Below are positions 22,800 to 31,769 of a DNA stretch of 33,207 bases, in pieces. Origin of the DNA: JAYRWN01 sp041917975 (GTDB lineage: Bacteria; Bacteroidota; Bacteroidia; Chitinophagales; Saprospiraceae); the NCBI GenBank assembly GCA_041917975.1, contig JAYRWN010000383.1:1-33207 (forward strand), written 5' to 3'. Each line of letters begins with the position of its first letter. Positions within the stretch are counted from its first letter, which is position 1. Under the pieces are notes generated by a model, which was not told where the DNA came from, made no database searches, and was given only the letters and a program-made list of their open reading frames with translations. The translations under genes and the position numbers were made by a program.

Positions 22800-25700
22800 T
22801 TTCAAGAATAGATATTAAAGGATTTAAAAGTTTTGCAGCGGACACTGTGTTGTATTTTAACGAGCAGGTAACTGGTGTTGTGGGGCCCAATGGTTCGGGA
22901 AAATCAAACATTGTGGATGCTGTAAGGTGGGTGCTAGGGGAGCAGAAGGGCAGTGAACTTCGCCTGGAACGAATGTCGGATGTTATCTTTAATGGAACAC
23001 AAAAAAAGAAACCAGGCGGTTTAGCTCAGGTATCTATCAGTTTTGACAATACCCGTAATCTTTTACCTACCGAATACCAGAACGTGACCATCTCCAGGTT
23101 ACTTTACCGGACCGGTGAAAGCGAATATAGAATTAACAATGTTCCCTGTCGGTTAAAAGACATTATCAATTTATTTCAGGATACCGGAGTCGCTGCTAAT
23201 AGTTATGCTATTATCAGTCTTGGGATGGTTGATGAATTGCTGATAGACAAGGACCATACCAGGCGTAAAATGATTGAACAAGCCGCCGGGGTTTCAAAAT
23301 ATAAACAAAAAAAACACGAAACATTGTTACGGTTGAAATCAACCGAAGAAGACCTAAATCGGGTAGATGATTTGTTATTCGAAATAAATCAGAACCTGGA
23401 ATCACTGGAAAAACAAGCTAAACGGACTCAGAAGTATTTTGAGCTTAAAAAAGATTATCAGGATAAATCTATAAACCTTACTCAACTTAAGACCAAGGAT
23501 TTAGCTCAGCGCAAACTAGCCCTGGAAGACCAGATATCCAAACAGGATTTAGTTCTTCTACAGAAAACAGCACAAGTCAATCTACTTGAAGCTAAGGTTG
23601 AGGAAGACAAACGCTTGCATCTGGAAAAGGAATCACAGTTATCAGGATTACAAAAGGAACTAAACCAGGTCATTGCTTATATTCGACAATTAGAAAATGA
23701 TAAAAGTCTGGGCGAGCAACAACTGCAATTTAACAACGCGCAACTGTCCCGCCTTGGTTCATTGATTGAGATGCATGGTGAGAAAAGAAAACAATTGGCA
23801 GCTCAATCAGAAGCATTATCCCAAAGGATAACGAAGGAAAAAAAAATAATAATTGAGCTGAAATCCAAGCTGGATGAATCATCCAAGACCAGGGATATGG
23901 TTTTTGGTAAATATGGCGCTGCAAGATCAGAATTGGATAGTATTAAAAAAGCTATCGATGCCAAATCAAGGCAGCATTTTGAGCTTGAAAAAAATATTGC
24001 AGTCGCTCAGAACCGTATTCAGCAGAATGCTGATACTCAACAAAGACTGAGATATCAAATTGGCTTACACGATAGCCAAAGTGCTGATATTCAAAGACAC
24101 CTTCAAGGGCTTACACCTAAAATGAAAGAACTGGATGAAAAGTTGATTAACTTAAAAGACCAAAAACAAAAACATGATACTTTATTGGGCGAGCTCAAAA
24201 CAAGTTTAGACCAGGAAAAAACGGTACTGGTGGATATCAATCGATCCATGGACGCTAAAAAAAATGAGTATAATTTGCTTAAAGATCTCATTGAAAATTA
24301 TGAAGGTTTTCCGGAATCCATTCCCTTCTTACTGAAACACAACTTTAAAGCCCCTTTATTATCGGACATTATTTATTGCCCTGAAGATTACCGGATTATT
24401 CTTGAATTGTATTTGGAAGCGGCCATGAATTATTTCGTGGTTGAGAATTATAAAGAAGCCTATAACGCTATTCAACTGCTGTCATCAAGTCAAAAAGGCA
24501 AATCAAGTTTTTTTATCCTTGATTGTTTACCGGCAGCTCGTTCTTCCCGTGAAATACCTGGTGCCACACCAGTGCTGAATATCCTGGAAACCGAAGAAAA
24601 GTACCAGTCTTTAGTTAACTATTTATTTGGCCAAGTTTATCTAGTGGACGAACTTGAGGTCTTTGTTAACAATCCATTACATCAAGATCAAGTTTTTATT
24701 AAAAAGGATGGATTGGCCATATCGCGCCGTCAGGGTTTATTAGGTGGCGGTTCCATTGGGTTATTTGAGGGTAAAACAATTGGCCGGAAAAAACAATTAG
24801 AAAAGCTGTATAAAGAGATAGAGAAGCTAACTATTAAAAAGGTTATGCAGGATGAAAAAATCGTCGGTATTCAAAATCAAATTAAATCCAACCACAATCC
24901 GGACTTACCCAATCAGATAGAACTAACGAATCGCCAATGGCAACAAGTTCAGCATCAGGTTATTGAATTTCAAACAAAACTAAAAGGTGAAGAAAAAGTC
25001 AAAAATGACTATGAACAGCAAATAACTAAATTAGAAGAGGATAAAAAGTTATATGCGGCAGAGATGGCTCAAAATCAGACCATGCTGATAACCCAAAAGA
25101 ATGAACTAACGTTAGGAGAAGAAGAAGCGAGGGCCAAGGGGAAAGATTACGAAGATTTGCTAAACGCGTATAATCATGAATCGCAATATTATAATGAACA
25201 GCACATCCGCTTTATCCAACAAGAGAATTTGATAAATCAACTTGATGAGCAAATCAAATTTACTCACCGGCAAACTGAGGACCTTGAGACTGACTTTGGA
25301 AGGCAGACTAAACAATTAGAAAGTAATCAAGAAGAGAAGAATGCAGCAACCCAGAAAGTGGCAGGGCTGGATCAAGAGCTTAGCCAGAAATACGTGATTC
25401 GCAAGGAGATAGAATTACATCTCAATAATTCGGAGGAAGTTTATTATAAAAGCAGAGGCACCATTCATGAAGAGGAAGAACAATTAAAAAAATATCAAAG
25501 AGATATAAACTCCGACCAACAAATATTGCTACAACTGAAGGATAAATTAAATAATACAAAATTTGAATTACAAGCACTATGGGAGCGGGTTAAGATTGAA
25601 TTTAAACTGGAAATAGATCATACGCTACTTCAGACTGGGGCGTTAAACGAAAGTGAATTAGAAAGTTTGGATACCCTGGAACAAAAGGTATTGCGGTTAA

Positions 25701-26350
25701 AAAAGTCCCTAGATAATTTTGGAGAAATAAATCCGATGGCCATTGAAGCCTATAATGAAATTAAAGAACGTCATGATCATATTTTTAAACAGAAACAGGA
25801 TATTCTTGATGCTAAAATATCCTTGTTGAGCACTATTGCGGCTATTGAAACAACCGCCACTCAAACATTTATGGAAGCATTCAATAAAGTGCGTGACAAC
25901 TTTATCATGATTTTTAGGGAGCTCTTTGAAGAAACCGATCAATGTGATTTACTTTTGACTATACCGGACAACCCCTTGGAAAGTGATATTGAAATCATGG
26001 CTAAACCGAAAGGTAAAAAACCAATAACCCTGCACCAATTATCCGGGGGCGAAAAGACGTTGACGGCCATTGCTTTGCTGTTTTCCATGTATTTATTAAA
26101 ACCAGCACCATTTTGTATTTTTGATGAGGTAGATGCACCCCTGGATGACATAAATGTTGAAAAATTCAATCGGATTATCAGGAAGTTTTCTCAAGGTTCA
26201 CAGTTTATCATTGTTACTCATAATAAATTGACCATGGCGGCCGTAGACGTAATTTACGGCGTTTATATGGAAGAAATGGGTATATCGAATGTAAGCCAGG
26301 TTGACTTTAGAGCTTATGAATATTCATCACTTACAGCTTTTGAAACCTGA
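22793..26350 (+). CDS. smc: Chromosome segregation ATPase SMC
   Basis: The condensin motor that extrudes DNA loops and is loaded by ParB at parS; parAB lie about 20 kb away in this window. The 1185-residue length is typical. The N-terminal head has MRLSRIDIKGFKSFA and Walker A GPNGSGKSN (31-39). Two long coiled coils (about 170-490 and 680-1010) are separated by a hinge beginning at YEGFPESIPFLLKHN. The C-terminal head has the signature LSGGEK (1083-1088) and Walker B FCIFDEVDAP (about 1107-1116). ScpA/ScpB are not nearby. A near-leaderless start is implied by the -7 element. The 3' side opens into the longest gene-free gap in the window. Confidence 0.97.
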   Translation: MRLSRIDIKGFKSFAADTVLYFNEQVTGVVGPNGSGKSNIVDAVRWVLGEQKGSELRLERMSDVIFNGTQKKKPGGLAQVSISFDNTRNLLPTEYQNVTISRLLYRTGESEYRINNVPCRLKDIINLFQDTGVAANSYAIISLGMVDELLIDKDHTRRKMIEQAAGVSKYKQKKHETLLRLKSTEEDLNRVDDLLFEINQNLESLEKQAKRTQKYFELKKDYQDKSINLTQLKTKDLAQRKLALEDQISKQDLVLLQKTAQVNLLEAKVEEDKRLHLEKESQLSGLQKELNQVIAYIRQLENDKSLGEQQLQFNNAQLSRLGSLIEMHGEKRKQLAAQSEALSQRITKEKKIIIELKSKLDESSKTRDMVFGKYGAARSELDSIKKAIDAKSRQHFELEKNIAVAQNRIQQNADTQQRLRYQIGLHDSQSADIQRHLQGLTPKMKELDEKLINLKDQKQKHDTLLGELKTSLDQEKTVLVDINRSMDAKKNEYNLLKDLIENYEGFPESIPFLLKHNFKAPLLSDIIYCPEDYRIILELYLEAAMNYFVVENYKEAYNAIQLLSSSQKGKSSFFILDCLPAARSSREIPGATPVLNILETEEKYQSLVNYLFGQVYLVDELEVFVNNPLHQDQVFIKKDGLAISRRQGLLGGGSIGLFEGKTIGRKKQLEKLYKEIEKLTIKKVMQDEKIVGIQNQIKSNHNPDLPNQIELTNRQWQQVQHQVIEFQTKLKGEEKVKNDYEQQITKLEEDKKLYAAEMAQNQTMLITQKNELTLGEEEARAKGKDYEDLLNAYNHESQYYNEQHIRFIQQENLINQLDEQIKFTHRQTEDLETDFGRQTKQLESNQEEKNAATQKVAGLDQELSQKYVIRKEIELHLNNSEEVYYKSRGTIHEEEEQLKKYQRDINSDQQILLQLKDKLNNTKFELQALWERVKIEFKLEIDHTLLQTGALNESELESLDTLEQKVLRLKKSLDNFGEINPMAIEAYNEIKERHDHIFKQKQDILDAKISLLSTIAAIETTATQTFMEAFNKVRDNFIMIFRELFEETDQCDLLLTIPDNPLESDIEIMAKPKGKKPITLHQLSGGEKTLTAIALLFSMYLLKPAPFCIFDEVDAPLDDINVEKFNRIIRKFSQGSQFIIVTHNKLTMAAVDVIYGVYMEEMGISNVSQVDFRAYEYSSLTAFET

Positions 26351-26369
26351 TTATAATCTGGTTCTTTTC

Positions 26370-26411
26370 AAAAAAGGCAGCGGCCACAAATTCTGGCGAA
26401 TTGGGCCGCTG
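26370..26411 (-). terminator. Bidirectional-looking strong hairpin; terminator on minus strand
   Basis: CAGCGGCC (26378-26385) pairs perfectly with GGCCGCTG (26404-26411), and the loop holds a second stem AATTC/GAATT. On the minus strand the stem is followed after two bases by six T (forward A at 26370-26375), a good intrinsic terminator for tyrS, though 224 bases past its stop. The plus-strand T run is only three. Flanking GGTTC and GAACC could add an outer stem. Confidence 0.6.
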
Positions 26412-26452
26412 TTTGAACCAACTTATGTACCAAGATGCATCTTTAATGGGGA

Positions 26453-26472
26453 ATGGATATGATATTATCCAT
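26453..26472. repeat. Inverted repeat, 7-base arms
   Basis: ATGGATA (26453-26459) and TATCCAT (26466-26472) are perfect inverted arms around 6 bases in the smc-tyrS gap. Function unknown. Confidence 0.4.
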
Positions 26473-26480
26473 CAACCAAT

Positions 26481-26507
26481 AAAAGACTATATGAAAAAAA
26501 GTCTTTT
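26481..26507. repeat. Hairpin, 8-base arms, in the smc-tyrS gap
   Basis: AAAAGACT (26481-26488) pairs with AGTCTTTT (26500-26507) around an 11-base loop, followed on the plus strand by TATC. It may be a weak terminator for smc read-through or part of the tyrS 3' UTR; the T run is too short for certainty. From 26508 to 26634 nothing further is recognisable. Confidence 0.4.
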
Positions 26508-26634
26508 TATCAAAACTTAAATCTCAGGAAAGGATAGATATACGGGATTAAATGACCGTGGGGATATGGAATTCTTTATATAAATGAGATAAATGACGGT
26601 TTATTGTATAGAGAATGAAAAAAATCCAAAAAAA

Positions 26635-27912
26635 TTAGTCAACAATAACTAAGTGCTTGTTTTTTTTGCCATTTTCAACTAAAATGTACTTTCCTTTGAT
26701 TAATTGTGAAGTGTTTAAAGAGAGATCTGATGAATTGATGCGGGACTTGTTTATGGAGATAGCATTTCCTTGAATGGCTCTCCTGGCTTCTCCTTTACTT
26801 GGTAAAATTTGGCAGCCGGAGGTCAAAAAGTCTAAAATGTTTGTCGATTCAGACCAATGGACAGTATTAATATGATGAACAGGTATTTCTGCAGAAAGAG
26901 CTTCCCATTGTTCCTGACTTAGTGATCCTAGAAATCCTTCATCCAAGCGGGGATTGAACAATAGTTCCGAAACTTTCAGTACAGCTTGGTAAGCCAGGTC
27001 TCCATGGATTCTACAGGTTAATTCCTCGGCAAGAATCCTTTTCAGCGAGTTGGGATCAGTTGTGTATTGTGCTTCGAGCTGAGTTATTTCTGATTTACTT
27101 TTTAGGGAAAAGTACCTAAAGAATTTTGGTAAATCACGATCGTCTGCATTTACCCAGAACTGATAAAATTGGTAAGGAGATGTCATTTTGGGATCCAGCC
27201 AAATGTTGCCTCTTTCTGATTTTCCAAACTTAGTACCATCCGCTTTGGTCAGCAGTGGGGTAGTCAACGCATAAGCTTTACCTTCTGAGACACGGCGGAT
27301 ATATTCGGTACCTGATGTTATATTCCCCCATTGGTCAGATCCACCCATCTGCAGGATACAATCAAACTGATTGTAGAGGCATAAAAAGTCATAGGCCTGT
27401 AATAATTGGTAGCTAAATTCGGTATAGGACATGCCAATTTCTACCCGTTTCTTAACGGATTCTTTGGCCATCATATAGTTTATCGTAATATGTTTACCTA
27501 CGTTACGCAGAAAATCTAAAACCGGCATGTTTTCATAAAAGTCCAAGTTGTTGGCCATGATTGCTGGATTGTGCACACCCGAAAATGAAAGGGCTTGATA
27601 GATCTGATCCTTTTGTTTGGCCAGATTAGTGTCAAGCTCAGTATAAGATTTGAGTTCTCTCTCCTTGTCCTTTCCGGAAGGGTCGCCGATTCGGCCGGTT
27701 GCACCTCCCATTAAAACCAAGGGCGTATGGCCATATTTTTGAAAGTGCTTTAAAATCATAATTTGGACATAATTGCCAATGGTGAGAGAGGGGGCGGTAG
27801 GGTCAAAACCGATATAACCTACGATCTTGTGGTTAGATAATATTTCTTCAAGACCTGGGCTAAAATCCTGAATCATCCCCCGCCATTCCAATTCCTCCAA
27901 AAATCCATCCAT
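26635..27912 (-). CDS. tyrS: Tyrosyl-tRNA synthetase
   Basis: Attaches tyrosine to tRNA-Tyr; class I synthetase. The start ATG at 27912 (MDGFLEELEWRGMIQD) fits homologues; the frame opens 18 bases earlier at a TTG. The Rossmann part has YIGFDPTAPSLTIGNYVQIMIL, where the HIGH motif is TIGN, a known variant in Bacteroidota, and the KMSKS loop reads KFGKS (in GTKFGKSERGN). The MGGSDQWGNIT signature is present. The C-terminal S4-type RNA-binding domain (KGEARRAIQGNAISINKSRIN) is intact, giving 425 residues. A GATATTTG motif (27935-27928), one mismatch from TAnnTTTG, lies in front of the start. Confidence 0.96.
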   Translation of the reverse strand: MDGFLEELEWRGMIQDFSPGLEEILSNHKIVGYIGFDPTAPSLTIGNYVQIMILKHFQKYGHTPLVLMGGATGRIGDPSGKDKERELKSYTELDTNLAKQKDQIYQALSFSGVHNPAIMANNLDFYENMPVLDFLRNVGKHITINYMMAKESVKKRVEIGMSYTEFSYQLLQAYDFLCLYNQFDCILQMGGSDQWGNITSGTEYIRRVSEGKAYALTTPLLTKADGTKFGKSERGNIWLDPKMTSPYQFYQFWVNADDRDLPKFFRYFSLKSKSEITQLEAQYTTDPNSLKRILAEELTCRIHGDLAYQAVLKVSELLFNPRLDEGFLGSLSQEQWEALSAEIPVHHINTVHWSESTNILDFLTSGCQILPSKGEARRAIQGNAISINKSRINSSDLSLNTSQLIKGKYILVENGKKNKHLVIVD

Positions 27913-28051
27913 GTGGTTATTTTTTTGCAAATATCTACATCCTGACCTAAAAGTGATGGATTTTTTGGCAGTTGGGATGATTTTAAGCGTTTAATAAAAA
28001 TTGAAATCGAGTTCTACAAACAGCCGATGTCGTATGTATGGAAAAATGTTG

Positions 28052-28059
28052 CATTTTTG
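28052..28059 (+). promoter_or_regulatory. Near-consensus -7 element abutting the permease start
   Basis: CATTTTTG has one mismatch to TAnnTTTG and ends 4 bases before the ATG at 28064. If used, the message would be leaderless. Confidence 0.28.
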
Positions 28060-28063
28060 AACT

Positions 28064-29335
28064 ATGAATTTCAGTCAATTCATTGCTTCCAGAATCCATC
28101 AAAGCAGTACTCAGGGATTTCTAAAAAGCGTTGTTCGCATATCTATTGGCACGATAGCGCTTAGTGCAACCGTATTAATTGTTTCATCTGCTATTATCAG
28201 AGGATTTAAAACTGAGATACGCAGCAAGATTTTTGGTTTTTGGAGCCATATTCACATAGCTGCACCTACGTTAAAAACCATTTTCGAAACCGAACCCTTA
28301 CATAAGAGCCAGGTATTTTATCCTGGATTAGACTCTTGCATATTGGCTTTAGCCCCAAGTCTCAAAGCCCCAGTGGATGGAAAATCCGGTATTGAAAGGA
28401 TATTACCTTATACAATGGTGGCTGGGATATTGGTTAGGGAGCAAATATTCGAAGGATTGATTCTCAAAGGAATAGACCAGGAATACTTAAATTTTTATGT
28501 AAGCAAATATATAGTGGAGGGCCATATACCTGAATTTAAAGAGGACACTGCTTTTAGTCGCCAGATTATCATATCAAGGCAAATGGCAAATCGACTAGAA
28601 ATTAAGCCGGGTGATCATCTCTCCTTACATTTTGTCAGAAACCAAAGAAATTTAGAAAGAAAGGTAACTGTGGTAGGGTTATATCATACCGGATTAGACG
28701 AATATGATAAAAAGATTGGGTTGGTAGATATTCGTTTGGCTCAGAGTATGCTGGGGTGGAATCAAGATCTGGTTAGCGGGTTTGAAGTTTTTTTAAATAA
28801 TCTTGAGGATATGGATGCTTATAGTGAGGTGATCTATAATGATATTCTACCGGATGGATTGTATTGCGAGACTATAAAGGAAAAATTTCCGAATATATTC
28901 GATTGGTTAGAATTACAAAATTTAAACGAGTACCTGATATTGGGTTTAATGATTGTAGTCGCCATAATTAATCTCATGACGATTTTATTGATTTTTATAT
29001 TAGAACGAACCCGCATGATTGGGATTTTGAAGACACTTGGTGCAGATAATTGGCAAATAAGAACAATTTTCCTTCGACAAGCTCTTAGGATCTTATTCCG
29101 GGGGATGATTTTAGGAAATGTAACCGGACTTGCCATTTGCTGGCTACAGGATCGGTTTAAGTTTATTAAACTGAATGAACAAGATTATTATGTGTCTTTT
29201 GCGCCTATCGCGTTCAACATACCCCAATGGGTTACTTTAAATGCCATATTTTTTGTTACAACCATGTTGACTTTGATTATTCCAACGTGGATTATTTCCA
29301 GAATGACGCCGGTCAAAAACCTGCGATTTGCATAA
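28064..29335 (+). CDS. FtsX/LolE-family ABC transporter permease
   Basis: A 423-residue inner-membrane permease of the MacB/FtsX type, matching the Bacteroidota LolE-like proteins that release lipoproteins from the inner membrane. A first membrane helix (about 23-45, ISIGTIALSATVLIVSSAII) precedes a large periplasmic domain (about 50-290) with EGLILKGID, DHLSLHFVRNQRNLERKVTVVGLYHTGLDEYD. Three helices follow (about 290-315, 345-365, 385-412), including TILLIFILERTRMIGILKTLGADNWQIRTIFL, the typical FtsX loop. No ATPase gene is adjacent, so it must use a LolD encoded elsewhere. The next gene starts 10 bases downstream and may be co-transcribed. Confidence 0.82.
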   Translation: MNFSQFIASRIHQSSTQGFLKSVVRISIGTIALSATVLIVSSAIIRGFKTEIRSKIFGFWSHIHIAAPTLKTIFETEPLHKSQVFYPGLDSCILALAPSLKAPVDGKSGIERILPYTMVAGILVREQIFEGLILKGIDQEYLNFYVSKYIVEGHIPEFKEDTAFSRQIIISRQMANRLEIKPGDHLSLHFVRNQRNLERKVTVVGLYHTGLDEYDKKIGLVDIRLAQSMLGWNQDLVSGFEVFLNNLEDMDAYSEVIYNDILPDGLYCETIKEKFPNIFDWLELQNLNEYLILGLMIVVAIINLMTILLIFILERTRMIGILKTLGADNWQIRTIFLRQALRILFRGMILGNVTGLAICWLQDRFKFIKLNEQDYYVSFAPIAFNIPQWVTLNAIFFVTTMLTLIIPTWIISRMTPVKNLRFA

Positions 29336-29345
29336 TTTGTGAATT

Positions 29346-30062
29346 ATGTGGGCGTATTGTCTACAACGGTTTGTTTACATGGGCACTCATTATCCCCGCC
29401 GGGTCCGTGACTTGTTCATGCATATACTATTCTGGGAAACCGGCCATTGGTATGTCTATCGCTATTGCAGAGGATCCTGGTGGTATGCTATAATTTGGTT
29501 GACAGATGTTTTTTGGTTGTTGCTGGATTTAACCTTGTTCCCTGATATCTATGATGTTGCCACTAATATCATCAAAAACAGTCGTCCTTTATCTGAAGAA
29601 GAAATAAAGATCGTTAGACATATATACGGTGACCTGGTGCCTATACATTTGGTGCGTAAGGATCCAAATTCCTTTATTGGACCAGCTTCGTATCGCATGG
29701 CTTATGTATCGTTTTTTACCATTAACTACTGGAAAAAACCATTGTCCGCGGAACTATTAATACATGAAACTATGCATCTTCTGCAGTATGACGCGTATGG
29801 ATCAAGGTACATAAACCATGCTCTATGGGCCCAGCATAAAGCTGGCGGATATAATTATGGAGGGGTGGCAGCTATAACACAGGTTGGAAATTCACCACAC
29901 GGAATTCATGCTTTTAATTTTGAACAAATGGCTGAAATCATGGAAGATTATTACCGGATACGGAGACACATAATGAGCTCATCTACCCCAGAAAAAAATA
30001 AGCCATATTTTGACACTTTTTTGGAGCAATTGAAAAAAGGAATTAGGAATTCTAAGTGCTAA
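29346..30062 (+). CDS. Membrane HExxH protein resembling Vgr-related metallopeptidase-like proteins
   Basis: A 238-residue protein not assigned to a named family with certainty. The N-terminal 45 residues are rich in Tyr, Trp and Arg, followed by a membrane-associated helix WWYAIIWLTDVFWLLLDLTLFP (about 45-66). The C-terminal part has PLSEEEIKIVRHIYGDLVPIHLVR, then LLIHETMHLLQY containing HETMH (140-144), an HExxH zinc motif, and a downstream FNFEQMAEIMEDYY with a Glu that could be the third ligand. The order 'PLS..E...v...fgd' - HExxH - 'Y..EQ.AEi...Y' recalls proteins labelled 'Vgr-related' in proteobacteria. Substrate unknown. It sits between the LolE-like permease and corA. An alternative start is Met12. 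Confidence 0.65.
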   Translation: MWAYCLQRFVYMGTHYPRRVRDLFMHILFWETGHWYVYRYCRGSWWYAIIWLTDVFWLLLDLTLFPDIYDVATNIIKNSRPLSEEEIKIVRHIYGDLVPIHLVRKDPNSFIGPASYRMAYVSFFTINYWKKPLSAELLIHETMHLLQYDAYGSRYINHALWAQHKAGGYNYGGVAAITQVGNSPHGIHAFNFEQMAEIMEDYYRIRRHIMSSSTPEKNKPYFDTFLEQLKKGIRNSKC

Positions 30063-30066
30063 AATG

Positions 30067-30074
30067 TACCTTTG
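30067..30074 (+). promoter_or_regulatory. -7 element of corA
   Basis: TACCTTTG is a full TAnnTTTG directly after the upstream stop codon and 49 bases before the corA ATG. No TTG at the -33 place, which would lie inside the upstream gene. Confidence 0.45.
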
Positions 30075-30123
30075 GCATGAAGAAAACAACAGTTAATTAA
30101 TAAAATGAGTTCATCTTCTACGA

Positions 30124-31071
30124 ATGATCCGTTATTATGCAATGGAAGAAGGCAAATTGACCGAAATGGACAATTTTCAGCACGGCTGTTGGGTGAACGT
30201 TTCTCCACCAATTGAACAAGAAGAATTAGAAGAACTCTCCACAAGTTTTGATTTCAGCCTTGATTTTTTGATTGACTCTTTAGACGTGGACGAGAGATCT
30301 CGTTACGAAAAAGATGGTGAGGTAAGATTCGTGCTTATAAACGTCCCCTGGTTTAATGAGGTTGATCAGGAGAATGAGGCCATTTACATAACTGTGCCAG
30401 TTGGTTTAATCCTGACGCCGGAGGTCTTTATAACAGTATACTCAAGAGAAAACGCAGTCCTCAATAGATTTTTTGAAGGCAAGGTAAAACACTTTAATCC
30501 CATTGATCATAAAGCTTTCATTTTACAGATTTTTGAACAAAATGTGTACTATTACCTTACCTGTCTTAAAAGGTTAAATTTAAAGCGAAACATCATCGAG
30601 AGGGAATTGTATAATTCTAGTAGGAATGAAGAACTAAAGCAACTTTTGCGAATAGAAAAGAGTCTGGTCTACTTCGTCAATGCCTTAAGTGCGAATGACC
30701 TTTTAAACCTTAAAATGAAACGCCTTGATTTTCTTAAAATAGCTGATAACGAAGACTTTACCGATACGTTCGAAGATATCATTATTGACAACGGTCAGGC
30801 CCTTCAGATGGCAAATGTTTACACAAATATTTTGAATGGGACCATGGAAGCCTATGCATCTATTGTTTCCAATAATTTAAATACTTTTATTCAACGCTTG
30901 ACCATAGTTACAGTTGTTTTAATGGTACCTACGCTCATCGCCAGCTTTTACGGGATGAATGTACCGGTACCTTTTGGAAAGAGCCAGGGTTCCTTTTATT
31001 TTATAATGATTGCATCTATTGTAATCAGTTTATTGTTAGTCTGGTTTTTCAGGCGTAAGAATTTGTACTAA
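30124..31071 (+). CDS. corA: CorA family divalent cation (magnesium) channel
   Basis: A pentameric Mg2+ channel of the inner membrane. The 315-residue protein has a large cytoplasmic N-terminal domain with long alpha helices, then two C-terminal membrane helices (TIVTVVLMVPTLIASF and YFIMIASIVISLLLVWF). Between them lies the selectivity loop YGMN (GMN at 277-279), followed by a short acidic-poor loop. The N-terminal start MIRYYAMEEGKL fits the family; an overlapping ATG at 30105 is out of frame. The stop overlaps the stop of the convergent sirtuin by 3 bases. Co2+ or Ni2+ transport by the same protein is possible. Confidence 0.93.
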   Translation: MIRYYAMEEGKLTEMDNFQHGCWVNVSPPIEQEELEELSTSFDFSLDFLIDSLDVDERSRYEKDGEVRFVLINVPWFNEVDQENEAIYITVPVGLILTPEVFITVYSRENAVLNRFFEGKVKHFNPIDHKAFILQIFEQNVYYYLTCLKRLNLKRNIIERELYNSSRNEELKQLLRIEKSLVYFVNALSANDLLNLKMKRLDFLKIADNEDFTDTFEDIIIDNGQALQMANVYTNILNGTMEAYASIVSNNLNTFIQRLTIVTVVLMVPTLIASFYGMNVPVPFGKSQGSFYFIMIASIVISLLLVWFFRRKNLY

Positions 31072-31769
31072 TAACGCTTAGTGAAGAACTGAGCTATTTC
31101 ATTTAGAGCTTGTTCAACACCTGAACTGGCTTTTGCTTTAATAATGTTTAGATTTGAACGGTTAGGCTTAGAAGGGCTTGGATCAACATACCAAATCGGA
31201 ACTGTTGACGGAACATAATCCAGCAGGCTGGCGGCCGGATAAACGGCCAGTGATGTGCCTATGACCAGAAAAGCTTCAGCTTTGAGCGTGATGTTAATGG
31301 CTGTTTCGAACATGGGCACTTCTTCACCGAACCATACTATGTGCGGCCGTAATTGATACCCATGATCATCCGTATCACCTAATATAATATCATTAATCCA
31401 AGGGATAATCGATTGATCAGGCCCTGTTGACCTTGCTTTAAATAGTTCGCCATGCAGGTGCACTACCTTTGTGCTACCAGCTTCCTCATGCAGATTATCT
31501 ACATTTTGAGTAATAATGAATATCCTGTAACAATCCTCAGCATGAGCCAGGAAGTAGTGAGCTTTATTAGGTCTGACTTCATGAAGCTGGCGTCGTCGTT
31601 GATTGTAGAATTCCAGGACCAGGCTTGGATTTTTGACCCATCCGGTGATCGAAGCTACCTCCATCAGACCATGGTTCTCCCATAAACCACCTGCATCACG
31701 AAAAGTTTTTATTCCACTTTCTTCAGAAGTTCCAGCGCCGGTAAAAACGACCAGATTTGGTTTGTGCAT
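31068..31769 (-). CDS. cobB: NAD-dependent protein deacylase, class III-type sirtuin without zinc cysteines
   Basis: Removes acyl groups from lysines using NAD+. The 233 residues show the NAD-binding GAGTSEESGI (11-20) and FRDAGGLW, TQNVDNLHEEAG (88-98), the catalytic His106 (HLHGELF) and RPHIVWFGE (141-149). Tyr55 and Arg58 (YNQR) match the Tyr-x-x-Arg signature of Sirt5/CobB-type class III enzymes, which favour succinyl and malonyl groups. The usual four zinc cysteines between His106 and RPHIVWFGE are absent, a form also seen in other Bacteroidota. The gene overlaps the end of nnrD/E by 47 bases, so translation is probably coupled; both proteins deal with NAD chemistry. Confidence 0.9.
   Translation of the reverse strand: MHKPNLVVFTGAGTSEESGIKTFRDAGGLWENHGLMEVASITGWVKNPSLVLEFYNQRRRQLHEVRPNKAHYFLAHAEDCYRIFIITQNVDNLHEEAGSTKVVHLHGELFKARSTGPDQSIIPWINDIILGDTDDHGYQLRPHIVWFGEEVPMFETAINITLKAEAFLVIGTSLAVYPAASLLDYVPSTVPIWYVDPSPSKPNRSNLNIIKAKASSGVEQALNEIAQFFTKRY

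Noticed and set aside
26444..26520. 24-codon frame beginning MGNGYDIIHQ in the smc-tyrS gap
   Set aside because: Too short, no signal peptide or known motif, and its bases are better explained by the inverted repeats there.
27181..27912. tyrS as a defective synthetase because HIGH reads TIGN
   Set aside because: The rest of the active site (KFGKS, GGSDQWGN) is intact, and this form is usual in Bacteroidota tyrosyl-tRNA synthetases, so it is not a lesion.
29227..29493. 88-codon frame overlapping the permease end and the HExxH gene
   Set aside because: It bridges two better-supported genes in another frame and shows no domain or signal.
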